Origin: Pseudomonas triclosanedens
GTDB taxonomy: Bacteria; Pseudomonadota; Gammaproteobacteria; Pseudomonadales; Pseudomonadaceae
DNA: 64,000 nt
NCBI RefSeq assembly: GCF_026686735.1
Contig: NZ_CP113432.1
Location: 3,895,001 to 3,959,000, forward strand
Reading direction: 5' to 3'
Shown: positions 30,020-39,081 of the stretch, one piece after another
How positions within the stretch are numbered: position 1 is the first letter of the stretch
How the letters are laid out: every line of letters starts with the position of its first letter
Notes under the pieces: generated by a model
Database searches by the model: none
What the model saw: only the letters and a program-made list of their open reading frames with translations
Told to the model about the DNA's origin: nothing
Program-made: the position numbers and the translations under genes

Positions 30020-30706
30020 TCAGCGTTGCGAGTCGAGTGTTTCGTGCTCGGTCACCACCTGCTGGGCCTTGGTGTAGCTTTCGATCAGCAGACGGTAGTG
30101 GGGGAAGATCAGACTATAGGCTTCGGCCCACTGAGCTGCGTCCGGACGGTTCCAGGTGCGCTGGATTTCCGAGGCCACGGCGGCGGTATCCATCGGCACT
30201 ACGCCAGCCTGGACGACACGCGCCAGGGTGATTTCCTGGGCAGCCTTGGAGTAGGTGCCGGAGGCGTCGATCACGGCGAATACCTTGTAGCCGGCGTTGA
30301 CTGCGGAGATGGCTGGGAACGCCATGCAGACGCTGGTGATGGTGCCGGCGATGACCAGGGTTTTCTTGCCGGTCTTCTCCACGGCGGCGACGAATTCCGG
30401 GTTGTCCCAGGCGTTGATTTCGCCCTTGCGCGCCACGTACTGAGCGTGCGGCGCGGCCTCATGGATTTCCGGGATCAGCGGACCGTTGGGGCCTTGCGGC
30501 ACCGACGCGGTGGTGATGACCGGGATCTTCGCCAGGCTGGCGATCTTCGCCAGGGCGATGGCGTTGTTGCGCAGCTCGGTCATGGGCATGTCCTTGACCG
30601 TCTGGAACAGACCGCTCTGGTGGTCGATCAGCAGCATGGCGGTGTCATCGGGATCGATCACCGGACGCTGGCCGTTGAAGTTGGCAATCTGGGAGAAGTT
30701 GCTCAT
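30020..30706 (-). CDS. YcaC-like isochorismatase-superfamily hydrolase, copy 2
   Basis: 228 aa from [15 protein letters not shown] sits 9 bases upstream, and the longer frame to 30811 lacks support. Key residues: Asp28 (MLLIDHQSG), Lys94 ([13 protein letters not shown]) and Cys127 ([10 protein letters not shown]). It differs from copy 1 in having Lys in place of Arg at the middle catalytic position, and the shared residues are distributed so that the pair looks like old paralogues rather than a recent duplication. It lies downstream of the pirin, and LysR-pirin-YcaC sets are common in proteobacteria. Substrate unknown. Confidence 0.9.
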   Translation of the reverse strand: MSNFSQIANFNGQRPVIDPDDTAMLLIDHQSGLFQTVKDMPMTELRNNAIALAKIASLAKIPVITTASVPQGPNGPLIPEIHEAAPHAQYVARKGEINAWDNPEFVAAVEKTGKKTLVIAGTITSVCMAFPAISAVNAGYKVFAVIDASGTYSKAAQEITLARVVQAGVVPMDTAAVASEIQRTWNRPDAAQWAEAYSLIFPHYRLLIESYTKAQQVVTEHETLDSQR

Positions 30707-30747
30707 GTCTATGTCTCCTGGGGTGGGCAGGTATGGAGCCCGGATTG

Positions 30748-30769
30748 ACCCGCGCCATCCGGCGCGGGT
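30748..30769 (-). terminator. Perfect 9-bp hairpin between pirin and YcaC-like copy 2
   Basis: ACCCGCGCC and GGCGCGGGT enclose the loop ATCC. No U-run follows on the minus strand, so this is more likely an intercistronic stabiliser or weak terminator than a strong stop. Confidence 0.4.
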
Positions 30770-30811
30770 GATGTACCAGACTAGGCGACTGCCAAGTCCG
30801 GGGTGTGACAC

Positions 30812-31678
30812 TCATCGGCTGAGTTGGCCGAAGCGACCTTCGCGGAAGTCGTCGATGGCCTGCTGGATCTCGCTGTCGCTGTTCATCACGAAGGGGCCGT
30901 AGCCGACAATCGGCTCGTTCAGCGCTTCGCCGGCGAGCAGCAGGAGCAGCGCATCGCTGTCGGCTTCCAGCAGCAGGCTGTCGCCACGGCGGTCGAACAG
31001 CGCCAGTTGCCCTTCGCGCAGGCTTTCCCCGCTGTCCAGCCGCACGCTGCCACGCAGCACCACCAGCGCCGTGTTGCGCCCCGGTGCCACGCGCAGGTCC
31101 AGCGGACGCTGCGGCTTCAGGCGCAGGTCCCAGACATCCAGCGGGCTGAAGGTATGGGCCGGGCCGTCGCGACCGTCGTAGCTGCCGGCGATCACCCGCA
31201 GGGTGCCGGCGCCGTCGGGCAGCTCGACCTGCGGAATGTCGGCGGCGAGCAGCGTCTGGTAGGCCGGCGCGGTGCGCTTGTCGCGCGCCGGCAGGTTCAC
31301 CCAGAGCTGCGCCATGTGCAGCGTGCCGCCCTGGCGGCTGAACTGCGGCGAGTGGAATTCCTCGTGGAGGATGCCGTCGCCGGCGGTCATCCACTGCACG
31401 TCGCCGGGGCCGATGCGCCCGCCGCCGCCGCTGGAGTCGCGGTGTTCCAGCTCGCCCTGGTAGACGATGGTGACCGTCTCGAAACCGCGGTGCGGGTGCT
31501 GGCCGACACCCCGTGGGCTGGCGCTGGGAGTGAAGTCGTGCGGGCCGGCGTGGTCCAGCAGCAGGAACGGGCTGAGGTGCTCGCCGAGATTGTCGTAGGA
31601 GAACAGCGTGCGGACCGGGAAGCCGTCGCCGACCCAATGCGGCCGGGGTGCGCTGTAGATACCGAGAATCTGTTTCAT
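30812..31678 (-). CDS. Pirin-family bicupin protein
   Basis: 288 aa from MKQILGIYSAP; a near-perfect AAGGAGG precedes the ATG, while the frame back to 31741 is not needed. The N-terminal cupin carries the metal ligands in HPHRGFETVTIVYQGELEHRD and GILHEEFHSP. The C-terminal cupin is present (SGESLREGQLALFDRRGD). Pirins bind Fe and some show quercetinase activity; the role here is undefined. It is divergent from a LysR regulator and heads the YcaC-like genes. Confidence 0.92.
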   Translation of the reverse strand: MKQILGIYSAPRPHWVGDGFPVRTLFSYDNLGEHLSPFLLLDHAGPHDFTPSASPRGVGQHPHRGFETVTIVYQGELEHRDSSGGGGRIGPGDVQWMTAGDGILHEEFHSPQFSRQGGTLHMAQLWVNLPARDKRTAPAYQTLLAADIPQVELPDGAGTLRVIAGSYDGRDGPAHTFSPLDVWDLRLKPQRPLDLRVAPGRNTALVVLRGSVRLDSGESLREGQLALFDRRGDSLLLEADSDALLLLLAGEALNEPIVGYGPFVMNSDSEIQQAIDDFREGRFGQLSR

Positions 31679-31777
31679 GGGGTGCCTCCTTAGTGCATGG
31701 AGACACGATAAAACTGCAACAATGTTCCCGGTAGACGGCAATAATTCACCTCAGAGTTCCATTTGGAGAACGCCAGG
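31679..31777. promoter_or_regulatory. Divergent promoter region, pirin / LysR
   Basis: Within 99 bp, the A/T-rich core near 31708-31726 includes a small palindrome AACAATGTT (31718-31726) embedded in AAC-N9-GTT. That form and its position midway between divergent starts fit a LysR-type operator. No direct proof from sequence. Confidence 0.4.
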
Positions 31778-32683
31778 ATGGAAGACCTCAACGATCTCTA
31801 TTACTTCGCCCAGGTGGTCGAGCACGGCGGCTTCGCCCCTGCCGGCCGCGCGCTGGACCAGCCGAAGTCGAAGCTAAGCCGGCGCGTCGCGACCCTGGAG
31901 GAACGTCTTGGCGTGCGCCTGATCCAGCGTTCCACCCGGCACTTCTCGGTGACCGAGATCGGCCAGGAGTACTACCGCCATTGCCTGGCGATGCTGGTGG
32001 AAGCCGAAAGCGCCGCCGAGGTGATCGAACGGCACCGTTCCGAACCGCAGGGCGTGGTGCGCCTGAGTTGCCCGACCGCGCTGCTGAACTTCTGGGTCGG
32101 GCCGATGCTGGCGCGCTTCATGATTGCCCACCCGCTGGTGGCCTTGCAGGTGGAGAGCACCAACCGCCAGGTGGACCTGATCCAGGAAGGCATTGATATC
32201 GCCCTGCGCGTACGCTTCCCTCCGCTGGAAAGCAGCGACCTGGTAATGAAGGTGCTGGGCGAGAGCCGCCAGCGCATCGTCGGCGCCCCGTCCCTGCGCG
32301 AGCGGCTGCCGGCGCGGCCGATCCCCGCCGATGTGGCGGCGCTGCCCACGCTGCACTGGGGCTCGGTGCAACGCGAGTACCATTGGCACCTGGACGGGCC
32401 CAACGGCGTCAACGCGCAAGTGCGGCATCGCCCGCGAATGATCACCGACGACCTGGTGGCGCTGCGCCAGGCGGCCCTCGCCGGCGTCGGCGCGGTGCAC
32501 ATGCCGGCGGTGGTGGTGAGCGGCGATCTGAACGACGGCAGCCTGATCAACCTGCTGCCGGACTGGGCGCCGCGCACCGGCATGGTCCAGGCGGTGTTCC
32601 CCTCGCGGCGCGGGCTGCTGCCATCGGTACGGGCGCTGCTGGACTTCCTCGGCCAGGAGTTCGCGCACAGCGACATGGCCTGA
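31778..32683 (+). CDS. LysR-family regulator of the pirin-YcaC genes
   Basis: 301 aa starting MEDLNDLYYFAQVV; the ATG at 31778 is preferred over a TTG five codons earlier. The N-terminal winged HTH is clear (GGFAPAGRALDQPKSKLSRRVATLEERLGVRLIQRSTR), followed by a standard effector domain. Divergent placement beside the pirin gene is the usual arrangement of a LysR regulator and its target. Inducer unknown. Confidence 0.92.
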   Translation: MEDLNDLYYFAQVVEHGGFAPAGRALDQPKSKLSRRVATLEERLGVRLIQRSTRHFSVTEIGQEYYRHCLAMLVEAESAAEVIERHRSEPQGVVRLSCPTALLNFWVGPMLARFMIAHPLVALQVESTNRQVDLIQEGIDIALRVRFPPLESSDLVMKVLGESRQRIVGAPSLRERLPARPIPADVAALPTLHWGSVQREYHWHLDGPNGVNAQVRHRPRMITDDLVALRQAALAGVGAVHMPAVVVSGDLNDGSLINLLPDWAPRTGMVQAVFPSRRGLLPSVRALLDFLGQEFAHSDMA

Positions 32684-32756
32684 GCATCTTCAGACTGCGT
32701 TCAGACTCGCCGCCAATACTCCCCCGACGAATGAATTCCTGGTTGGGGGAGAAGGT

Positions 32757-33440
32757 ATGACCCAGTCCGAATGGGAGTCACTGTTTCCGTTCCACATCGG
32801 CCCGCGCGACACCCACCTGGCCAGCCTGCGCCTGGTCGGCCACGGCGATCCGCAACGGCGGGAGATCGAAGCCTTCGTGCACGAGCGCTTCGAACGAGTC
32901 CACCACGCCGACGTACATCAGTTCCTGCCCGAGCTGCTCAGCCTGCGCGACCGCCACGGCACGCTGGTGGCGGCCGCCGGTATCCGTCTGGCAGCCCATG
33001 AGCCGCTGTTCCTCGAACGCTATCTCGACGAACCGCTGGAAAGCCCCGTGGCGCGCGTCGCCGGCTACCCGGTGGCGCGCCAGGAACTGGTGGAAGTTGG
33101 CAACCTTGCGGCCAGGAGCGCCGGCAGCGCCCGCCTGATCATCGCGGCGACGACCTGGCTGCTGGCCGCGCGTGGGCTGCGCTGGGTGGCCTTCACCGGC
33201 GCGGCGACGCTGATCAACAGTTTCCACCGCCTGGGACTGGAGCCGACGGTGCTCGGCCCGGCGGACCCGGCGCGGCTCAACGGCGAGAAGGCCGACTGGG
33301 GCAGCTACTACGACCAGCACCCGCAGGTGTTCGCCGGCAGCATCCGTTACGGCCACGAGCGCCTGGAACTCAGCGGTACCTATGAACGCCTGGGCTTCCC
33401 GGTGCTGCTCTACCACGCGAGGCGCGATCATGCGGCCTGA
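32757..33440 (+). CDS. Thermostable-hemolysin family protein (GNAT-like)
   Basis: 227 aa. The family pattern is seen in VEVGNLAARSAGSARLIIAATTWLLAARGLRWVAFTGAATLINSFHRLGLEP and WGSYYDQHPQVFAGSI. The domain is named after a Vibrio hemolysin, but its layout resembles GNAT/autoinducer-synthase N-acyltransferases, so an acyl-transfer role is a fair inference. There is no signal peptide. It opens a compact operon with a ligase, a diiron enzyme, an SDR and a two-component system, overlapping the ligase gene by 11 bp. Confidence 0.85.
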   Translation: MTQSEWESLFPFHIGPRDTHLASLRLVGHGDPQRREIEAFVHERFERVHHADVHQFLPELLSLRDRHGTLVAAAGIRLAAHEPLFLERYLDEPLESPVARVAGYPVARQELVEVGNLAARSAGSARLIIAATTWLLAARGLRWVAFTGAATLINSFHRLGLEPTVLGPADPARLNGEKADWGSYYDQHPQVFAGSIRYGHERLELSGTYERLGFPVLLYHARRDHAA

Positions 33441-34896
33441 AGTGGAGGACTTCCTGCACCTGCTGCGCCACCATGCGCGCAGCCACGGCGAGCGCCTGGC
33501 GCTGCGCGGGACGACGCAACGGCTGAACTACGCGCAACTGCTGCAAGCCGTGGAGACGCGTGCCGCGCTGCTGGCCGAACAGCCCTCCGGCGCCTTCGCC
33601 CTGGCGCTGGACAACGGGCCGCAAGCGCTGATCTGGGATCTGGCCGCGCTATTTAGCGAACGTCCCTGCATCATCCTGCCGCCGTTCTTCAGCCCGGCGC
33701 AGCGCACCCACTGCCTGATGCAGAGCCAGGCGACCCTGGCCATCGCCGAGCCGGCAATGGATGACGAGTTGCGCGGCAACGGTTTCAGCCGCGGCGAAAC
33801 CTTCTGGTATCGCCCGTCGGTAGTGGACCCGGAGCTGCCGCCGGCAACCGCGAAGATCACCTACACCTCCGGCAGCACCGGCACGCCACGGGGCGTCTGC
33901 CTGGACGCCCCTGCCCTGCTCCGCGTCGCCCGTGAACTGGAAGCGGCAAGCCGGCCGAGCGGCCCGGACCAGTACCTGGCGATCCTGCCGCTGGCCGTGC
34001 TGCTGGAGAACCTGGGGATGTACGCGGCGCTGTTCGCCGGCGCCACCCTGACCCTGTTGCCGTCCGCGCAACTGGGGTTGAACGGGTCGAGCAGCGTGGA
34101 CTGGCAGCGCCTGCTCGGCAGCATCGTCCTGAGCGGCGCGCAGAGCCTGATCCTGGTACCGCAGTTGCTGCTCGGCCTGGTGACGGCCATCGAGCGCGGC
34201 GCGATGCGGCCCGGACCGTTGAAATACGTCGCCGTGGGTGGCGCACGGGTCGCTCCTTCGCTCCTGCAACGCGCCGCCAAAGCCGGGCTGCCGGTGTTCG
34301 AAGGCTACGGCCTCTCCGAATGCGCCTCGGTGGTCTGCCTGAACCGTCCCGGCGCGGTGCGCCCCGGCAGCGTCGGCAAGCCGCTGCCCCACGTCCAGGT
34401 GAAGCTGGCCGAGGATGGTGAGGTGCTGGTCAGCGGCTCGTCCCTGCTCGGCTACCTGGGCGAGCCACCGCACCTGGACCCGTGGTGGCCCACCGGCGAT
34501 ATCGGTCGCTTCGACGACGACGGCTACCTGTACCTCGCCGGACGCAAGAAGAATCAGTTCATCACCAGCTTCGGGCGCAACGTCAACCCGGAATGGATCG
34601 AAGCGGAGCTCACGCAGAACGGCGTGCTGCTCCAGGCCTTCGTCCACGGCGAAGGCCTGCACCAGAACCTGGCGCTGCTCTGGCCGCTGGACCCCACTTG
34701 CAGCGATCAGGCCCTGGCCGATGCGGTGCAGCGCTGCAACGCCCTGCTGCCGGACTACGCACGCATCCACCGCTGGGCGCGCCTGCCTGAACCGTTCAGC
34801 AACAGCAACGGCCTGCTCACCCCCAATGGCCGCCCGCGCCGCGCGGCGATCCTGGAGCAGTACCGCGAAACCCTTTGCGCAATGGTTACCGAGTGA
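33430..34896 (+). CDS. AMP-dependent acyl ligase with altered A10 motif
   Basis: 488 aa from MRPEVEDFLHLL. The adenylating core motifs are present: P-loop YTSGSTGTPRG, then EGYGLSECASVVCLN, TGDIGRFDDDGYLYLAGRKKNQFITSFGRNVNPEWIE. The C-terminal motif reads LLTPNGRPRRAAIL, in which the lysine normally found in the GK segment (the adenylation lysine) is Arg. The activity may therefore be limited or biased to the second half reaction. The substrate is probably a fatty or carboxylic acid. No carrier protein gene is nearby. It is coupled to both neighbours. Confidence 0.85.
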   Translation: MRPEVEDFLHLLRHHARSHGERLALRGTTQRLNYAQLLQAVETRAALLAEQPSGAFALALDNGPQALIWDLAALFSERPCIILPPFFSPAQRTHCLMQSQATLAIAEPAMDDELRGNGFSRGETFWYRPSVVDPELPPATAKITYTSGSTGTPRGVCLDAPALLRVARELEAASRPSGPDQYLAILPLAVLLENLGMYAALFAGATLTLLPSAQLGLNGSSSVDWQRLLGSIVLSGAQSLILVPQLLLGLVTAIERGAMRPGPLKYVAVGGARVAPSLLQRAAKAGLPVFEGYGLSECASVVCLNRPGAVRPGSVGKPLPHVQVKLAEDGEVLVSGSSLLGYLGEPPHLDPWWPTGDIGRFDDDGYLYLAGRKKNQFITSFGRNVNPEWIEAELTQNGVLLQAFVHGEGLHQNLALLWPLDPTCSDQALADAVQRCNALLPDYARIHRWARLPEPFSNSNGLLTPNGRPRRAAILEQYRETLCAMVTE

Positions 34897-34907
34897 GGTT
34901 CACCGCC

Positions 34908-35594
34908 ATGTCGTTCTTCGCAACCCTGCAAGCCGCCACCAGTGAGGAGCGCGACACGCTGTTCAGCGTCCCGGTGATCCGCGAGGCGCTGGCCGGCACC
35001 GTCAGCCTGGAGGGTTACATCGCGTTCCTGTCCCAGGCCTACCACCACGTGCGCCACACCGTGCCACTGATGATGGCCTGCGGAGCACGCCTGCCCGCTC
35101 ACCTGGAATGGCTGCGTGGCGCGGTCTGCGAGTACATCGACGAAGAGTACGGCCACGAACGCTGGATCCTCGATGACATCGCGGCCTGCGGCGGCGACCC
35201 CGAAGCCGTGCGCAACGCGCGCCCGGCGCTGGCCATCGAGCTGATGGTGGCGTTCCTCTACGACCTCATCCAGCGCGGCAACCCGGTCGGCCTGTTCGGC
35301 ATGGTCAATGTGCTCGAAGGCACCAGCATCGCCCTGGCCACCCACGCAGCCGGCGCCATTCGCAACAGCCTCGGCCTGCCGCAGGAGGCGTTCAGCTACC
35401 TGAGTTCCCACGGTTCGCTGGACCAGGAGCACATGCAGACGTACCGGCGCCTGATGAATCGCCTGGAAGACCCCGTCGACCAGGAAGCGGTGATCCACGC
35501 GGCGAAGGTGGTCTACCGCCTCTACGCCGACATGTTCCGTGGCCTGCCAAGGGCGCAGGACGACGCTGCCGAGGTGCGGCATGCGTTTGTCTGA
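34908..35594 (+). CDS. Haem-oxygenase-like diiron oxidase/oxygenase
   Basis: 228 aa from MSFFATLQAA; GAGG lies upstream. The all-helical HDO/TenA-like pattern has metal-ligand candidates Glu79/Glu80 and His83 (DEEYGHERW), Glu137 (NVLEGTS), and His168, Asp172 and His175 (SSHGSLDQEHMQTY). Related enzymes (for example UndA, SznF, CADD) use diiron to cleave or oxidise carboxylic and amino acids. A substrate delivered by the neighbouring ligase or GNAT-like protein is plausible. It starts 11 bp after the ligase and overlaps the SDR by 14 bp. Confidence 0.82.
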   Translation: MSFFATLQAATSEERDTLFSVPVIREALAGTVSLEGYIAFLSQAYHHVRHTVPLMMACGARLPAHLEWLRGAVCEYIDEEYGHERWILDDIAACGGDPEAVRNARPALAIELMVAFLYDLIQRGNPVGLFGMVNVLEGTSIALATHAAGAIRNSLGLPQEAFSYLSSHGSLDQEHMQTYRRLMNRLEDPVDQEAVIHAAKVVYRLYADMFRGLPRAQDDAAEVRHAFV

Positions 35595-36381
35595 ATGCCG
35601 GGCGGTGCTGACCGGCGCCAGCGGCGGCATCGGCCTGCAACTGGCCGAACAGCTCTGCGCGGCGGGTGCACAGGTCCTGGCCGCCAGCCGCCATGCCGGC
35701 GCGCTGGAGGCGGTGATGCGCCGCTATCCCGAACGCCTGCGCTGGCAGGCCGCCGATCTGCGCAGCGGCGACGATCGCCAGGCGCTGCTCGACGAAGTAC
35801 GCCGCATCGGCGGGGTCAACCTGCTGATCAATGCCGCCGGGATCAACCAGTTCGCCATGCTCGACCAGTTGGACGAGTCACGGCTGGACGATATGGTCGC
35901 TCTGAACATCGGCGCCACCCTGCAACTCACTCGCCTGCTGCTGCCGGTCCTGCGCGGGCAGCCGCGCGCGCTGGTGGTCAATGTCGGCTCTACCTACGGC
36001 TCCATCGGCTATCCGGGCTACGCCGTGTATTGCGCCAGCAAATTCGCGCTGCGCGGCTTCTCCGAAGCGCTGCGCCGCGAGCTGGCGGACACCTCGACGG
36101 ACGTACTGTACGTCGCCCCGCGCGCAACCCGCACCGGCATGAACAGCGACGCCGCGATTGCCCTCAACGAGGCACTGAAGGTCGGTATGGACGACCCTCG
36201 CGACGTCGCCCAGGCGGTGCTCGCCGCCATTGAGGGCAAGCGCAGCGAGCTGTACCTGGGCTGGCCGGAAAAACTCTTCGTGCGCATCAACGGCATGCTG
36301 CCCGGCATAGTCGACCGCGCGCTGCGCAAGCAGTTGCCGCTGATTCGCCGCTACAGCCACGACGAGGACGAGCCCCGCTGA
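35581..36381 (+). CDS. Short-chain dehydrogenase/reductase
   Basis: 266 aa. It has the Rossmann motif TGASGGIG (residues 10-17), NAAG, catalytic Ser in VNVGSTYGSIGY and YCASK. The ATG at 35581 lies inside the end of the diiron gene. It lacks membrane segments apart from a possible C-terminal amphipathic helix (KLFVRINGMLPGIVDRALRKQL), common in SDRs acting on lipid-like substrates. It probably oxidises or reduces the product of the diiron enzyme; inference. Confidence 0.88.
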   Translation: MRLSECRAVLTGASGGIGLQLAEQLCAAGAQVLAASRHAGALEAVMRRYPERLRWQAADLRSGDDRQALLDEVRRIGGVNLLINAAGINQFAMLDQLDESRLDDMVALNIGATLQLTRLLLPVLRGQPRALVVNVGSTYGSIGYPGYAVYCASKFALRGFSEALRRELADTSTDVLYVAPRATRTGMNSDAAIALNEALKVGMDDPRDVAQAVLAAIEGKRSELYLGWPEKLFVRINGMLPGIVDRALRKQLPLIRRYSHDEDEPR

Positions 36382-36459
36382 TGCAAGCGCCAGGCAACGA
36401 GGACAGCGCGGGGAGATCGGTGCTTTACTCAGGAAAATCCAGGCAAGACAGGACTGATC

Positions 36460-37116
36460 ATGCGTTTGCTGTTGGTAGAGGATGACCAAGCCCTCGGTGA
36501 AGGCGTTCGCACCGGCCTGCGCCAGGAGGGCTACACCATCGACTGGTTGCAGGACGGAGTCAGCGCCCTGCACGCCTTGCAGAACGAGGAGTTCGACCTG
36601 CTGGTGCTCGACCTGGGGCTGCCACGGCTGGACGGGCTGCAGGTACTCGCCAACCTGCGTGCAAGCGGCTCGACGGTGCCGGTGCTGATCCTCACCGCCC
36701 GCGATGCCACCGATGACCGCATTGCCGGCCTCGATGCGGGAGCCGACGACTACCTGGTCAAACCCTTCGACCTCCACGAACTCAAGGCCCGTCTGCGCGC
36801 GTTGCTGCGCCGCAGCAGCGGTCGTGCGCGGGCGTTGATCGAGCACGCCGGCGTCAGCCTCGACCCGACCACGCAGCAGGTGCGCTACCAGGGCCGGAAC
36901 GTGGTGCTCACCCCCAAGGAGTATCAGTTGCTGCACGAACTGCTGTCGCAACCGGGCAAGGTCTTCACCCGCGACCGGCTGACCCAACTCCTCTACGGCT
37001 GGGACGAGAGCGCCGAGAGCAACACGCTGGAAGTGCACATCTCGCACCTGCGCAAGAAGCTCTTCAGCGGGCTGATCCGCACCGTGCGAGGCATCGGCTA
37101 CCTGGTGGAAGCCTGA
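36460..37116 (+). CDS. OmpR-family response regulator of the adjacent sensor kinase
   Basis: 218 aa. The receiver has the acidic pair in VEDDQ, phospho-acceptor Asp51 (LLVLDLGLPRLDG) and Lys in DDYLVKPFD. The C-terminal winged helix (VVLTPKEYQLLHELLSQPGKVFTRDRL and EVHISHLRKKL) is of the PmrA/QseB type. Its stop overlaps the kinase start (ATGA). It lies 78 bp after the SDR on the same strand, so the system may sense and control this pathway. Confidence 0.94.
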   Translation: MRLLLVEDDQALGEGVRTGLRQEGYTIDWLQDGVSALHALQNEEFDLLVLDLGLPRLDGLQVLANLRASGSTVPVLILTARDATDDRIAGLDAGADDYLVKPFDLHELKARLRALLRRSSGRARALIEHAGVSLDPTTQQVRYQGRNVVLTPKEYQLLHELLSQPGKVFTRDRLTQLLYGWDESAESNTLEVHISHLRKKLFSGLIRTVRGIGYLVEA

Positions 37117-38495
37117 TGAGCTCGTTGCGCAGCCGCACGCTGTGGCGGGTGATGCTCCTGCTGTTGGCGGGCACCGGCCTGTTGGCGTTGTACAACTACC
37201 ACGACAGCAGCCACGAGATCGCCGAGATCTACGATGCCCACCTGGCGCAGAACGCCCGCCTGCTGCAGGGCGTGATGAGCCTGCCGCTGGCCGGCAACGA
37301 CCGTCGGTCACTGTACCGCGCGTTCAACGATGCACTGAGCCAGGCCGGCGAAGGCCGCCCCGGCCACCCGTACGAGAACAAACTGGCGTTCACCGTCTGG
37401 AGCGACGATGGGCAAGTGCTCGTGCGCTCGCCCAGCACCCCGGAGTTCAGCAATCCGCCGCGCTCACCGGGCTTCCACACCATGCCCGGTACTGGCGGGC
37501 AGTGGCGCGGATTCGTCCTGCCAGTTCCAGAGCAGAAGCTGGTGATCTGGGTGGGCGAGCGCAATGACGTGCGCGGCGACCTGGTCGGCCGCATCGTGCG
37601 CCATACGCTGCTGCCGTTCCTGGCCGGCAGCCTGGCGCTGGCCCTGCTGGTCTGGCTGGCCATCGGCTGGGGCCTGCAACCATTGCAGAACATGGCCCGG
37701 GTGATCCGCGCCCGCCATCCGGACGCGCTGGAGCCGCTGCAACTGGTGCCGCTGCCACGCGAACTGGAACCAATGCAGGCCGCCCTCAACCGTCTGCTCA
37801 GCCAGGTGGAAACCCTGCTGCAGCGCGAGCACCGCTTCATCGCCGATGCCGCCCACGAGATGCGCACACCACTGGCGATCCTGCGCCTGCATGCGCAGAA
37901 CGCGGCCCAGGCGAGCGACGAACGGGAGCGCCAGCAGGCCCTGGATTTCCTGATCGACGGAGCCGACCGCCTGAGTCGTGTGGTGAACCAGTTGCTGACG
38001 ATGGCGCGGCTGGAGCCGAGCTCCAGCCGCGGGCACTGGAAAACGCTGGACGTGCAGGCGCTGGTGACCGATACCCTGGCAGAACTGACACCCTGGATGC
38101 TGCGCCATCAGGTCGAGCCCGACCTGGACATCGCCTCCGCCGACTACCGCACCGTCAGCGATGTGAGTGCGCTGGATGTGATCCTGCAGAACCTGGTCAG
38201 CAACGCGGTGAATTTCTCCCCCCCTGGCGCAACCGTGCGCGTCGCCCTCGAACGTCAGGGCAACGACCTGCTGCTGACGGTGCAGGACAGCGGCCCGGGC
38301 ATCGACGAGGAGCGTCTGGAGCGGGCCTTCGAGCGCTTCCACAGCGAGGGCAACCCCGGCGGCGCGGGTCTGGGCCTGTCCATCGTGAACATGGCGGCGC
38401 AGCGGCTTGGGGGCGAAGTGCGCCTGCGCAACCGACCCGAAGGCGGCCTGCTGGCGAGGGTTCGCCTGCCCGTGCAGGGCGAATCCCGCGGCTGA
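37116..38495 (+). CDS. Membrane sensor histidine kinase
   Basis: 459 aa. TM1 (about 9-28) and TM2 (LLPFLAGSLALALLVWLAIGW, near 165-187) frame a roughly 135-residue periplasmic sensor. HisKA has His247 (ADAAHEMRTPLAIL). HATPase has NLVSNAVNFSPPG, DSGPGIDEE and GGAGLGLSIV. QseC/PmrB-like architecture. Translational coupling pairs it with the preceding response regulator. Signal unknown. Confidence 0.93.
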   Translation: MSSLRSRTLWRVMLLLLAGTGLLALYNYHDSSHEIAEIYDAHLAQNARLLQGVMSLPLAGNDRRSLYRAFNDALSQAGEGRPGHPYENKLAFTVWSDDGQVLVRSPSTPEFSNPPRSPGFHTMPGTGGQWRGFVLPVPEQKLVIWVGERNDVRGDLVGRIVRHTLLPFLAGSLALALLVWLAIGWGLQPLQNMARVIRARHPDALEPLQLVPLPRELEPMQAALNRLLSQVETLLQREHRFIADAAHEMRTPLAILRLHAQNAAQASDERERQQALDFLIDGADRLSRVVNQLLTMARLEPSSSRGHWKTLDVQALVTDTLAELTPWMLRHQVEPDLDIASADYRTVSDVSALDVILQNLVSNAVNFSPPGATVRVALERQGNDLLLTVQDSGPGIDEERLERAFERFHSEGNPGGAGLGLSIVNMAAQRLGGEVRLRNRPEGGLLARVRLPVQGESRG

Positions 38496-38609
38496 ACTTC
38501 ACCGTACGTCGAGGTACTTAACATAACCTCTTCTGGATACTGGAGATTTTCTGCCGGCGGCATATGCTTGCAGAAAAGCTCCAGCACGCTGCGGTAGGGG
38601 GAATTCGAC

Positions 38610-38987
38610 ATGGGAAAGGCACTCAAGGAACGCGCAACCGTCATCTGCCGTCTCGATGACAAGATACTCTTCGTGCGCAAGGCCAAGTCGAAATGGAACC
38701 TGCCCGGCGGACGCATCGAAGGCGATGAGCGGCCAGGCCAGGCGGCCCAGCGCGAGCTGAACGAGGAGACCGGCCTGCAGGCATCGCAGCTCAGCTATCT
38801 CGCGCCGCTGGAGCTGTACCAGACCCTGCATTACGTGTTCGAAACGCCAGTCGACCCCACCCAGCAGCCGGTGCCGCTCAACGAGATCGCCGATTGCCGC
38901 TGGTTCGGCCCGGAAGACGTGGCACGGCGCAAGATCAACAAGTCGGTGCGGCGCCTGCTGCGCACCTGCCTGCCAAAGGCCGGTTGA
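38610..38987 (+). CDS. NUDIX hydrolase
   Basis: 125 aa. A perfect NUDIX box is seen in GRIEGDERPGQAAQRELNEETGL. The small size and lack of extra domains suggest a nucleotide-sugar or (d)NTP-type pyrophosphohydrolase; substrate undetermined. Free-standing gene, 114 bp after the kinase. Confidence 0.9.
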   Translation: MGKALKERATVICRLDDKILFVRKAKSKWNLPGGRIEGDERPGQAAQRELNEETGLQASQLSYLAPLELYQTLHYVFETPVDPTQQPVPLNEIADCRWFGPEDVARRKINKSVRRLLRTCLPKAG

Positions 38988-39081
38988 ACGGCTGATCGCC
39001 GCTTCCGAGGGTGCGCGGCGCCGGTGCTTCGCGGTATCTTCGGCGCCTTCCCCAACGCACCCTTCACAGGACTCCCGACCG

